A stretch of DNA of 64,000 nt from Prinia subflava (taxonomy: Eukaryota; Chordata; Aves; Passeriformes; Cisticolidae), in NCBI RefSeq assembly GCF_021018805.1, contig NW_026960611.1, positions 1,736,001-1,800,000 of the forward strand, written 5' to 3'. Made by a program: the position numbers and the translations under genes. A model generated the notes under the pieces. It did not search any database. It had not been told where the DNA came from and saw nothing but the letters and a program-made list of their open reading frames with translations. Shown here in pieces: positions 12,114-21,835 of this stretch (position 1 is the first letter of the stretch; every line of letters begins with the position of its first letter).

Positions 12114-12310
12114 CTAGGGATAGGTCTCTTGGTCCCTCAATTGCTGTCTACGTAGAAGAGGTGGCAGGTGGTCCTGTTGGGTCTGGTCTGGCATCAGGGG
12201 CGGTACTGGTCCTGTGACTCCGGTAACGTGGGTCTGACTTCTTTCTGGAGTTCGCACTGCAGTATGTGTAGTGAGCAGCACCTGGAAGGGACTTTGATAT
12301 TTTTTCTCTT
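12114..12310 (-). pseudogene. pol: pol fragment: integrase C-terminal domain
   Basis: A minus-strand frame open over about 60 codons contains PFQVLLTTHTAVR, the conserved C-terminal GPY/F-type block of gammaretroviral integrase. The provirus at 54841-61483 has the related PFQVLLTTFTAVKV at the same place. The frame ends at a TAG (12114-12116). Only about 190 bases separate it from the polypurine tract, so no env exists. Its 5' side is cut directly by the CR1 at 12316. Confidence 0.85.
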
Positions 12311-12315
12311 CTTAG

Positions 12316-13915
12316 TTACAGAATTACAGAATCACTAGGCTGGAAGAGACTTCTAGGTTTAAGTCTAACTCTAATTAAACGATGTCACTAAGTGCTACAT
12401 CTACTCTCTTCTCACCCACATCTAGGAATGGTGACTTTACTACTTCTCAAGGCAGAACATTTTTTTTTTTTTGGCACCGCTGAAGACTGTGTCTTCTTGT
12501 TCTATCAGTTGCTGCTTGAAGAACAAGACTAACTCTCACTTTACTATAACTACCTTTCAGGAAGTTGTAGAGTGATAAGGTTACTTTTGAATCTCTTTTT
12601 CTCTAGGCCAAACAACTTCAGCTCTTCCAGCTAGCATTTATAGGGCTAGTGTTCTAAGCTTCTCACTAGCTTTGTTGCTTTCTTTTGACACGCTCAAGCA
12701 TCTTAATGTCTTTTTTAAACTGAGGGGCTCAGAACTGGGCACAGTACTCAAGGAGTGGCCTCACCAATGCTATGTGCAAGGAAAGGATGACCTTTCTGCT
12801 CCTGCTGGCCACATTATTCTCAATACAGCCTACGATATTGTTAGCTTTGGCCATCAGGGCATACTGCTGGCTCATATTTAGTTGGTTATCAACTAGCACT
12901 TTCAGGTCTTTTTCTGCTTGGGTACTGTCCAGCCACACTACCTTCAACTTGTAAGGTTGCAGGGGGTTATTGTGGCTAAAATGCAACACCTGGGATTTGG
13001 ATTTATTAAACATTATCTTATTGGATTTTGCTTATCTATCTAATCATTTTAGGTTTCTCTACAGAGTCTTCTTACTCTCTAACAGATGGACACATGCTCT
13101 CAGCTTAGTGTCGTCTGTAAATTTACTAATGAAGGACTCAATACTTTCATCTGTGTTATTAATAAATATAATAAATAGAACTGGCTTCAGCACAGACTTT
13201 TGAGGGACACCACTGGTGGCTGGTTGCCTGCTGGATGCAGCACTATTCGTTACTACTCTTTGGGCTTGGGTATCTAGCCAGTTCTTAACTTAGCAAAGAG
13301 TGTTCTTGTATAAGCTGTGGGAAACAGTGTCAAAGACTTTGCTGAAGCCTAAACAGACAACATATACAACTTTTCATGTATCCACCAGGTGGGTCACCTG
13401 GTCAGAGAAGGAGGCTAGTGGGGTCGAACACTACTTACTTCTCTTAAGCTCATGCTGGCTGGGTCTGATACTCTGTCTATCTCATCAGTGCTGCACAATA
13501 GCTCTCAGTATAAACTGCTTTATTATCTTACTCGGTACTTTGGTCAGGCTAACTGGCATATAATTACTAGGCTCTTCTCTACTTTTTATGAATGGGAATT
13601 ACATTGGCTAGCACTCAGTCATCTAGAACTTCACTAGTGAGTTGAGACTGTTGGTAGATGATGGAGTGGCTTTGCAAACTTATCTGTCAGCTCTCTTATC
13701 TCTTTGGGATGGATTTCATGTGAGTGGGCATTCAAGCAAATTACTACTTCTCTGACTACTTTGTTTTTGATAACAGGAGGACTATTCTGTTCTTTAAAAA
13801 TATCTACTGACTCAGTATGACCACTGTCTTGAAGACAAGCTGTCTTCTCACTAAAGACAGCAGCAAAACAAAGCATAAAGCACTTCTGCTTTCTCTTTGC
13901 AATTACTAAATTTCT
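12316..13915 (-). mobile_element. CR1 LINE inserted in pol, strongly CC-depleted
   Basis: The 3' tail (plus-strand 'ttacagaattacagaatcac') starts at 12316. Minus-strand frames match CR1 ORF2: NKSKSQVLHFSHNNPLQ and LKVLVDNQLNMSQQ at 12729-13013, and VVREVVICLNAHSHEIHP at 13634-13876. The 5' limit is blurred, between about 13900 and 14030. Compared with the CR1 at 29009-30340, the second C of plus-strand CC pairs is replaced by T again and again. I counted 22 CC in 12481-13860 (1380 bases) against 27 in 29461-29700 (240 bases) of the other copy. Coding capacity is lost. Confidence 0.9.
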
Positions 13916-14041
13916 TCTTACTTTGAATCATGTTCTAGCTTGGCTAGGGGTTCTCTAGTGAGAAACTGCATAGGGTGATTAATTCTAAGTCACTTGTGTT
14001 CATTATTTTAGAGTCAGTCAACTACTGTTAAGTCTTCTGGC

Positions 14042-14174
14042 TTAGCAATTTCTCTTTTCCAGGATCAACCTTTGGACTTCTTTTATTAGGGTAGCTGTTA
14101 CTGCAACTGTTTGCAGGCAAGTTGGCCATCTCTTAGCTACTGGGTCTAGTAGTTTTGAGAGGTAGACTATAGAC
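14042..14174 (-). pseudogene. pol: pol fragment: reverse transcriptase connection
   Basis: An open minus-strand stretch of about 43 codons includes IVYLSKLLDPVAKRWPTCLQ followed by TVAVTATLIKEVQRLI, which aligns with VAYFSKQLDHVAQGWPGCLK at about residue 43 of the second pol frame (58790-60916) of the intact provirus. That is the junction between polymerase and RNase H. Polymerase sequence upstream of it is deleted, since capsid sequence lies only about 120 bases away (14325-14402). Lysine and arginine replace expected glycines, as G-to-A editing would cause. Confidence 0.8.
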
Positions 14175-14280
14175 TTTGATTCTTCTCACTATCAGGGATC
14201 TATAGTCTCTCATGCTTTGCTTTTTTCTTGGCCTGAATTTTAGCTGGTGTCTATTAAGGGCATCTTATGGTCTCTTGGGT

Positions 14281-14325
14281 GTCACAGTCTATTTTTATTT
14301 ATTTATTTATTTATTTATTTTCTTT
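14281..14325. repeat. (TTTA)n microsatellite
   Basis: About seven tandem TTTA units on the plus strand within the gag remnant of the class I provirus. Confidence 0.9.
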
Positions 14326-14402
14326 ATATCTTTATTTTTGCCATCTGGACTATCTGGGCTTCTTCTGGAGTGAACAGAACCATTAGAATAGAGTTCAACT
14401 CT
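14325..14402 (-). pseudogene. gag: gag fragment: middle of capsid
   Basis: Twenty-five open minus-strand codons contain ELNSILMVLFTPEEAQIVQM, which resembles the capsid segment ahead of the 'TPEE' turn in class I Gag. It stops abruptly at the insertion point of the 14403-18877 element; the matching upstream half lies at 18884-19060. The reading frame is continuous across the insertion if one TSD copy is removed. Confidence 0.7.
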
Positions 14403-14737
14403 TGTTGCTATGGTTTTCGGACGGCACAGAAATAACAACATGACTCTCCATGATGGTAAAGATGAGAGCAAACTTTATTCTTCTACATTCTACTTTTATA
14501 GAGTAGTTCGGTACAAAGAACATGATTGGTTATTCAGCGTCTACACTCTTTAGTAAACATTTCTTTCCAGTAAACACGTTGGAAAAACACCACCTGCAGA
14601 TGGTTTCTCACTTCCCAAGGTTTGTTTGAATTCCTCCTTTAGATTTCTCAGGCTAACATGAGAAAGTTGCTCGTCTGCCTTTCACACAGACACTAGCAGA
14701 GCCTGAAGCCTAAATTCAGACCAATGTCAGGCCCACA
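14403..14737 (-). repeat. 3' LTR of non-coding element copy 1
   Basis: Begins TGTGGGCCTGAC and ends CCATAGCAACA on the minus strand (canonical TG...CA). Poly(A) signal at 14474-14479 (tttatt on plus). The polypurine tract TAAAAGGGGGAGA abuts it at 14738-14750. Confidence 0.9.
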
Positions 14738-14750
14738 TCTCCCCCTTTTA
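14738..14750 (-). promoter_or_regulatory. Polypurine tract of non-coding element copy 1
   Basis: TAAAAGGGGGAGA on the minus strand directly upstream of the 3' LTR; it would prime plus-strand DNA synthesis. The second copy has a near-identical tract at 38908-38920. Confidence 0.85.
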
Positions 14751-15173
14751 GTTTTTGCTGAGGGCGGCGTCTGTGTCTGTGTCCTCTCCTGCAGGGCCCT
14801 TGCAAGAGAAAAAAAGACAAACATGACACCAGAAGTCCCATTAGTAATCAACCAATTACTAAACAGAACTTTCATTGGGCACCAACTTAAATGGTCAGGG
14901 AAGTTCTGTGGCATTTGGTGTTGACCCTTCATAACCATGTCCATGCACCAGCGTCAAGCTTAGCTATTTACTAATTCTAATACAGAAAAAAACAAACCAT
15001 CATTAGCCTGCTCAAAAATGGCAGTCTAATTTGTCAAGATTCATCACTCTAGGAATCATCCTTTCAGATAACAAGGGCTTTTTCTGCCTTTTAGCAAAGG
15101 ACAGTGGTCCTTGCATTACACCTGCAACCGCAAACTGATTTAATTTTCCAATTATTTGGACAACCTGAGTTGA

Positions 15174-15176
<3 letters not shown>

Positions 15177-15219
<43 letters not shown>
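15177..15219. repeat. Poly(T), about 43 bases; poly(A) in the element's sense strand
   Basis: A long homopolymer inside copy 1. The second copy has about 24 T at the same place (39343-39366), so the tract is an inherited part of the element. Confidence 0.95.
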
Positions 15220-15223
<4 letters not shown>

Positions 15224-16861
15224 GCAAAAATGCATGTGATGTTTGAAAGGGCAAAGACCCATTGCAGGATGTGCAGGACTGGACCACTGGTCACTCAATT
15301 GGCCCATGATATCTGTAGGATGTCACCTAGAAAGAAAAAATAAGAATAATAAAATTAATAAAAATATCAATAAAAAGATATCTGACTCCAAAAAAAAATC
15401 TACATGATCCCAAAGACCAGAAAGGCAAAAACCACAAAGTGAAATAACAGCCCTTAATAACTACAAAACATACACCGAAGGCACGTGAAATATTACCTAA
15501 AATACAACTACATCTATGTAGGAAACTTAAATGAAACAACATCTACTATAAAATTAAAACACATGAAAAGAAAAAGTCCATTGAGACAAGATGTTGATCC
15601 TTAGCATCACTGGATGTCTTCTTGAAGTCTGGAGCAGGGAGTGACTCGAGGATGATCGATGAAAACAGGACCATGCTGCTGACACAGGACTTCTGTTGTC
15701 TCCATAACTTCCAACCACATGGTCATCTTTGCAGTCTATATGACAGCCACTAAGGCTATGCAATGTCCCTTTTCACTCCTCAAAGGTGATGGGTAACACG
15801 ACTGCTCAACCTGCTAATGATAAAACACAGGCACATCTTCTCCTTAAGTTAACAAACTTGTCAGGCTCCATTGTCTAAATTCAACATCCAGGTTTCATAT
15901 TTACTCTTTCTTCAGGTTCATAACATAAATGTTACATTGTTACTTGTTATCTTTTTGATAATAATTTTGATCAGCCCAGGAACTGCAAAAGCTGAAGTGC
16001 TTCTTTTCCAGTGAGATCCTGTTCATCCTTCCCGGGCAGGAATTCCAGGTTCACCTCAAAGATCAATTCAGCTATTATATTTAAAGGTCAAACTGTTGAG
16101 TCAAATAACTCATATGTAATTTTTTGCTAAAACATCTGGGCAAACAGGCAATTCCCATCCAGAGAGAGCCAAGGCATGGCCAGTGCCCAGCTCTAACTGC
16201 AGAGGAATCCCTTACACCAATTTTAAAAACAAACTTCTTAAAAATCTTATAATAAGAAACTAATATGGTAATTGACACCTCCTAAATTTGTCAGGGTAGA
16301 GATGCTCTGAGCTCAGCAGGCTCTTGAGATGGTCTGTGACCAGGATTGGAACTGCATCCCAAACCGTCAGGACAGAGGAGGCATTCTTACAAACTCAGAT
16401 AACCTTGTCTGGAAATCTGAAAATATTTAGAAAATCATGAATGCAAAGCTAGCATAGACAGCTAGAAAACAAGGAAAAATTCTTGGCTGACACGTGTCTT
16501 ACAGGCAATTATAGACAAATAGCAAAGTACATGAGAAGAAGAAGCAGAAGCAGCAGCAGTAGCAGCAGCCGGCTGTAGAACTGTGATAACTTTATCATAT
16601 CAGTGAATTCACATCAAATATCTTAAAAACTGAGATAACACTTAAAACTCATAACTGATGGTTATACTGTAGAATTATTAATAATACTTGTGTTATCTGC
16701 GAAAGGCAACAAAGGTTGCTTATTTGTTTTTTGTATTTCTTGTCATTTTTCTTGTATTATGAACAGGCATTTAAGGCTCCAATTCTGTTCACAGAGACGC
16801 CTCGAGAAGAAATGTTTTGAGGGAGGGGGGGAGGGAAAAACCCAAACAAAAATCAACTGTC

Positions 16862-17150
16862 CCTCTAAAGGGAAAAGCTTCTGCTCACCTCAAAGGCGAC
16901 GAAGCTATTTGGCCCTCCCTCAGTGGGGCTTTGGGGGCTCAAGGGCCCCAGGGCCGCCCCGCGGAGCTGGGGGAAATCCAAACAAACGTGGCCCCCATTT
17001 TTCTGTAAAGGAAAAAGCTTCTGCTCACCTCAAAGGCGACGAAGCTATTTGGCCCTGCCCTGAGTGGGGCTTTGGGGGCTCAATGGCCCCAGGGCCGCTC
17101 CGCAGAGCTGGGGGAAATCCAAACAAACGTGGCCCCCATTTCTATGTAAA
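16862..17150. repeat. Tandem duplication, period about 140 bp
   Basis: Two consecutive near-identical units: 'gcttctgctcacctcaaagg' occurs at 16877 and again at 17017, and 'aaatccaaacaaacgtggcc' closes each unit. The second copy of the element has a single unit near 41050-41205. The region lies in the GC-rich part of the leader. Confidence 0.9.
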
Positions 17151-17229
17151 AAAAAAAAAAATTCAAGCGAAGCAACTCCCACAGCATTATCCGCTGTCTA
17201 GAGGAACGGCAAGTTCCTCATGCCCTATT

Positions 17230-17780
17230 CGCAGCCAGCCGCTTGGCCCGCAGGGAAGGAGTGGGGGAGCGAACCCCGCCGCTCATGGCGGGGGGAAGGG
17301 GGAAAAGGAGCGAGGAGACCGCTCCTCCGTTCCTATGACGACTTGCTGTGCAAATTCACGCGGGAAGGAAATGGAGGGGAAACGGAGAGGGGACAACGGA
17401 GCGGTGCTCGGCGGAGCTCAGCCCGCCGCCGCCCTGCCGCCGCCTGTCTCAAGCGGAGAGCCGGTGGCCCCCCCTCCCCGCCCTGGGGGGAAGGGGGGGG
17501 GACGAAGAGGCAAAGCTGCTCCAAGCCGCCCGTCTCAGCGGCACCGCGCGGGGAAGGGACCTGCGCGCCCGCCCGACCCGCGCGCCTGTGGGGAGGGGGG
17601 GAACCGAGTACGGAAAAACGAGAGAGAGAGATTTTGCAGCCGCTGCAGCGCCCTGGAGCAGGGCGGGAGAAAAACCGAGCGAGAGAGAGAAGGCAGGGAG
17701 ATCGCATCCGTGCTGCCATGCCTCTGTCTCACCGCACCCCCACCCCGCACAAGGGAAAGAACAAAGTTAAAACACAGAGA
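17230..17780 (-). other. GC-rich leader of non-coding element
   Basis: A CpG-rich, purine/pyrimidine-patterned block downstream of the primer-binding site in sense orientation. It gives long open frames on both strands through composition alone; none shows a domain. It could hold the RNA packaging signal, by position only. Confidence 0.5.
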
Positions 17781-18522
17781 CACAGAGAAAGACAAGCCCT
17801 AAACTCACACAGGCAATCATAAAACAAGCACAGGTAACGTTAAAAGCATAAAACACTCATAAAGTGAACTTTTCGCCCTGAACACACAGAAGGATACAGA
17901 GGGATCAAAGGTTTTCGATCCCGGTCCCGTCCGCAGGCCAGATGCTGGGCCACGCCGACGAGGAAAGGATCGTTGTGTCACACTCTGGGTCGGAATCTGA
18001 CCAGCTGTATCTTGGACGGGCTAGCATCTTTTAAAGTCACGGTACAGACTAGTCGCAGTGGATGATAGCGCAGGAACCACTGCCAGCCATCCGTGGTATG
18101 AAGAAAGGAGAAGGAAAAGCCAAGGAAGCGCCGTCTCTGCCGGCCGGGAGAGGCTTACAGACGCTCGCTTTGATCTCGGCCAGACAGAACCGAAAGAGGT
18201 CGGGGGAGTGCTGGGCAAGCTGTCGGCAGCGAAGAATTCCAGCTGCTCTTGTCAGGAAAGGCACAAGCTGTCCTCTCTCAGGAGAGGGGTTCCCCAGGTT
18301 TTCTGGAACCTCTGCCCGGCTGTCTTTTCTAGAAATTAAAGTCCAGCTGTGCTGGGTGCCGTCCGACCTGCTGTCTTTTGGCAGGATTGATCTTTTTCCA
18401 TGGTCAGCAGGACCAGCATTCTTTAGAAAAAACGTGGAGATATTTCGCTTACCTCTCTGAGGAGGCAGGTAGAATTTTCAAGCTTTGCTGCATGAATCAG
18501 TCCCGGCTGCGCTGAACTTCTT

Positions 18523-18540
18523 CGAAACGTCAGGTCACCA
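18523..18540 (-). promoter_or_regulatory. Primer-binding site of non-coding element (Trp-like?)
   Basis: On the minus strand, two bases from the 5' LTR: TGGTGACCTGACGTTTCG. The first eight bases equal the tRNA-Trp complement used by alpharetroviruses, and GACGT follows after a 2-base shift; the rest diverges. The tRNA assignment is tentative. Confidence 0.5.
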
Positions 18541-18542
18541 GA

Positions 18543-18877
18543 TGTTGCTATGGTTTTCGGACGGCACAGAAATAACAACATGACTCTCCATGATGGTAAA
18601 GATGAGAGCAAACTTTATTCTTCTACATTCTACTTTTATAGAGTAGTTCGGTACAAAGAACATGATTGGTTATTCAGCGTCTACACTCTTTAGTAAACAT
18701 TTCTTTCCAGTAAACACGTTGGAAAAACACCACCTGCAGATGGTTTCTCACTTCCCAAGGTTTGTTTGAATTCCTCCTTTAGATTTCTCAGGCTAACATG
18801 AGAAAGTTGCTCGTCTGCCTTTCACACAGACACTAGCAGAGCCTGAAGCCTAAATTCAGACCAATGTCAGGCCCACA
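18543..18877 (-). repeat. 5' LTR of non-coding element copy 1
   Basis: 335 bp with no difference from 14403-14737 that I could find. It would start transcription of the element on the minus strand. Confidence 0.9.
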
Positions 18878-18883
18878 AACTCT

Positions 18884-19060
18884 CTCTAGGAATAACTATT
18901 TGGCCTCAGAAGCTGGTCTAGCTGGTTAGACATTCCAGCAGGGTCTACTACTAAACCCTCCCTCTTTCTTAGAGTCCTGGAGTTCAGGGGCTGTCAAAGG
19001 TGCATTTATAAACTTGATCTTTTTAATTAATCTCTAGGAACTTTTCTAAGGGGAAAGACC
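18884..19060 (-). pseudogene. gag: gag fragment: start of capsid
   Basis: In a minus-strand frame KFINAPLTAPELQDSKKE is readable, and in a neighbouring frame DPAGMSNQLDQLLRP. Both resemble the start of the capsid in class I endogenous Gag proteins. Several TAG stops interrupt it, as expected if tryptophan codons were edited. It continues across the 14403-18877 insertion into 14325-14402. Confidence 0.65.
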
Positions 19061-19990
19061 TTCTCTGTTCTCGGTGCTTTGGATCAGGTATTGTAATATA
19101 GCTCTTCTTCTAAAACACCAGGTAGAGGGAGTAGTAGTGGAGACAGAGGCTAAGAGAAACACTGGGCAGGGGTGGTTTCCACTCCCAAGTGGGGGAAGTG
19201 AGGGTATCACAATTGGTGAAGGGGAACTGTTGGAGAGGTTAAGGAAGAGACTGGAGGTACAGCTGGGGTAAGAGGGAGAGTTTGCATATTTTCACATTTT
19301 CATTACTTATAGTTTTCTAGCCAGCAGGCTGCATAAAATAGTTGTTTTACATCAGGGTCTTCTTGGGCTTAGAGATGTTGGTTTAACTGGTTACACATTT
19401 ACTGAATTCGAGTCTTACACTATGACTACTCTCTTAGTAATTTTAATCTCAGCTATATTCTTTTTCTATAATATGTCAACTTTATCTGGACTCTTCGTAG
19501 TCTTTTAAGGATCTTATTGGTCTGACAATTGCTCCAGGGGCCTGTTAGGGAGAATCTTCTTTACTGTCCTTTTGGAAGGGTCTGCTTGTTTACTATAACA
19601 TCATCTCAGTTTTTAGGCCTTAAAATAAAAGGAAAAACGAAGTACTTTAACAGTGCCTCAATCTGAACTGGAATATTCTGATGGACAATCTAAACTTTAA
19701 GATAACTAAAGCTTGTCTGATCTCTCACAACTACACATTCTGAATCTCATCGCTGAACATTAAAGGGTCAAAAACTAATTTCTTGGCACCCCACTTTTGA
19801 CACTTTTTCTTCTGTCTCTTTTAAAACTCTCTCTCTTGGCTATGACACTTACTACTATGACTCACACCCATTGTTTTCTGCTAAGGGTATCTCTCTCTTA
19901 CTTTTCGACTTAAGTCTGAACTTCTTGCTAGGCTTTCTAGGCTTGGACCCCTGCTGAGTCTTGTTTGAACTCTCTAACTTCACAAGGCTT
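19061..19990 (-). pseudogene. gag: gag remnant: proline-rich region and matrix, many stops
   Basis: Upstream of capsid in sense direction, 19080-19300 translates to a proline- and leucine-rich stretch (LLPQLYLQSLP) like the p12-type linker of gamma-like Gag. Further upstream, 19300-19990 should be matrix but is riddled with TAG and TGA and I cannot align it. CC is rare on the plus strand (about 9 in 19321-19860) although GG is common. Assigned mainly by position. Confidence 0.5.
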
Positions 19991-20199
19991 AGGAGGCTTG
20001 AACTCCCTGCCAGGCTGAGGTCGAACGTCCTGCCGAGCCTCACACCTGAACTCCAGCCGAGTCCCCTTTGCATCCCTTTTTGTTTATCTGGCTGCTCTTT
20101 TTGCCTGCCTTTTTTGCTCATAAATCTTGCTTGCCTTCTTGCTTGCCTGTCTGCTTTCTTGTCTGTTTGCTCACCTTTATACCTGCTTTCCTGCTTGCT

Positions 20200-20640
20200 A
20201 ATGATATCTTACTTGCTTGATGGGATATGCTTAAACTCTCTTGGGGACAGCCCGCCTGCCTCCTGGGACATCGTGCCCTATCCTGCCAGGGACTTCCCAC
20301 TTGCCCTACCAGGGATCTTCCTTGCCTGCCTGTCAGGGCATCCTGCCCTGCCCGAGACTTTCTACCTGCCCTGCCGGGGACTTTTTCTCACCTGCCTACT
20401 GGGACATCTTGTTTTGCCATGCCGGGGACATTACCTTGCACCTGCTCTGCCAGGGATCTTCTCTTGTCTGCCTGATGAGGCATCTTGCTGTGCCAGGGAT
20501 CCTCTTTCAATTGCCTTCTGGAGCAGCCCTGCCAGGGACCTCTCACCTGCCCTGCTGGGGATCTCCTCTCATCTGCCTTCTGGGACAGCCCTGCCAGGGA
20601 CCTCTCACCTGCCCTGCCGAGGATCTTACCTCACACCTCA
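20200..20640. repeat. Degenerate tandem repeats, about 60 bp, in the provirus leader
   Basis: Units built on 'ccctgccagggacctctcac' recur; the two best copies (near 20517 and 20579) are about 62 bp apart and nearly identical, and older copies fill the left side. They make long plus-strand frames (312 and 260 codons) with no domain, which I treat as chance. The tract lies in the 5' leader of the class I provirus, outside the CC-depleted zone. Confidence 0.8.
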
Positions 20641-21060
20641 AGAGCCTTTGCACGCTCGACGGGGCCCTCCCCCAAGGAGGCGCCTCAGTCACTCTTCTAT
20701 GCCATTCGCTTCCCGCCCGTTCTCGGCCGGCACCCTCTCGGGAGACTGGAAACGCGATACTAGGGGGTCCACTTTTGCTCTGGGGGTCCGAGCTGCCGGC
20801 CCCCATCTCACTCAAGCACTCATTCACTCGCCTCCCATTTCCGCCACAGATTTATCTCACCCATCTGGTGTTTTTCTGCGTTGCTTGGTCTCACGCTGAT
20901 CCCAGGGCCGATCCAGTGCTGATCCCAGGGCCGATCCAGTGTTCTTCTGCGCTGCTTGGTCCAACGCTGATGCCAAGGTCCGGAGGTAGCCAGCAATTCC
21001 CACGGATCCCTCGAAGCAGATGATCATCCTCTTCGGGGGTGGTCCTTTGTGGGCGTGGCT
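20641..21060 (-). other. Leader of the class I provirus next to the primer site
   Basis: GC-rich, not CC-depleted. It includes a 21-bp direct repeat ('ctgatcccagggccgatcca') near 20898 and 20919. No coding feature is evident. The leader as a whole is about 1 kb, long enough for a packaging signal. Confidence 0.5.
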
Positions 21061-21078
21061 ATCCCAGACGAGTCCCCA
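21061..21078 (-). promoter_or_regulatory. Primer-binding site, tRNA-Pro-like
   Basis: TGGGGACTCGTCTGGGAT on the minus strand, two bases from the 5' LTR. It differs at two positions from the tRNA-Pro complement typical of gammaretroviruses (tRNA sequence from memory). Both differences are transitions. Confidence 0.85.
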
Positions 21079-21080
21079 AT

Positions 21081-21835
21081 TGAAAAGAACAGGGCATATG
21101 CCTTTATTAATATTCAGCTCTTTATTAAAGTGATCAGCTCATTATTAAAGTCATCAGCAGGATTGCAGAGTCCGATCGGAGTTTTCTACGCTGCTGTTGC
21201 CGCTGTCCGAAGGAGCAGGTGCTGTCCCAGGGGATGCTGAGTCCTTGTTCCCATAGAAACAGCTGGGAGTTCTCTCTGGTCAACCATCAGAAGGCAAAGC
21301 AATGGCAGTCAGCTCTTTGCCCTCAGGGAAAAGCTTTGAGAGCTTCCCATTCTCTGCTTAAGTTGCTTCAGCTGGCTGGTTCCCATTCCATCCGAACTCC
21401 TCATAGGTTATGGTGAATCTTCAAACCAGGCCAGGGGGTGCATCCACTTCGTGCTCGGCCAGGGCATGATCTAATTCTCCTCTGACGCCTCTAGCTTCTT
21501 GTCCTGGGGTGCAGTTTTCCTAAAAAATCCTCCCAGGATCCACCAGGGTGGTTTTATTTGCATATACACATGCATATGCATTTGTCCTGGTCGTAGCCGA
21601 GGTTACTCCTGCTTCTGAATGAGGTAGTTACAAAGGACAATAGGGCTATCTAGGTGTGGGCAGCTTCTTTTCACATTCGAATTAGGTAGGGAAAAGTTGC
21701 CAGGCAACTTTCCTTCAGGGCAGCTCTCCCTACTCAGATTGGCTGGGGTGTCGGGGGGTTACTCTAGCCAGGAGAGGGTCAGTTGTGGGGTGGGTTGTTT
21801 TTAGGTTTTTTTTTTTTTCCCTTTCGTTCCTAACA
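21081..21835 (-). repeat. 5' LTR of the edited class I provirus
   Basis: 755 bp. It differs from 11154-11909 at about three bases plus one T in a T run. It would drive transcription toward lower coordinates. Confidence 0.88.

Larger units (their letters stand above)
14397..18883 (-). mobile_element. Non-coding LTR element, identical LTRs, copy 1
   Basis: The LTRs (14403-14737 and 18543-18877, 335 bp each) are identical in my reading, flanked by a 6-bp TSD AACTCT (14397-14402 and 18878-18883). The interior (3.8 kb) has a primer-binding site, a polypurine tract and a GC-rich leader of about 1.3 kb, but no gag, pro, pol or env motif on either strand, so it must move with proteins supplied by another element. 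The 6-bp TSD suggests a class II helper. A second copy, deleted in its 5' part, is at 38576-41366. Plus-strand open frames up to 370 codons at 16690-17802 are antisense to the element and come from GC-rich sequence. Confidence 0.85.

Noticed and set aside
14281..14325. TTTA repeats and similar tracts as a CRISPR-like or regulatory array
   Set aside because: A simple microsatellite without spacers; no array of unique spacers exists anywhere in the window.
14693..14944. Possible envelope tail just before the polypurine tract of the non-coding element
   Set aside because: The hydrophobic stretch followed by a basic tail looked env-like, but in the second copy the frame is broken by a stop and shifted, and there is no other env motif.
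15554..15763. About 70-codon minus frame conserved in both copies of the non-coding element (also 39669-39920)
   Set aside because: It opens at TTG rather than ATG in both copies, and the conservation is no higher than that of the surrounding non-coding DNA, so shared recent ancestry explains it.
16690..17802. A 370-codon plus-strand open frame in the non-coding element
   Set aside because: It is antisense to the element, lies in GC-rich repeat sequence with a tandem duplication, changes composition halfway and has no domain. The second copy does not preserve it.
19961..20899. 312- and 260-codon plus-strand frames rich in leucine and proline
   Set aside because: They arise from 60-bp minisatellite units in the leader of a minus-strand provirus. 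No domain, and the repeats keep all frames open by composition.
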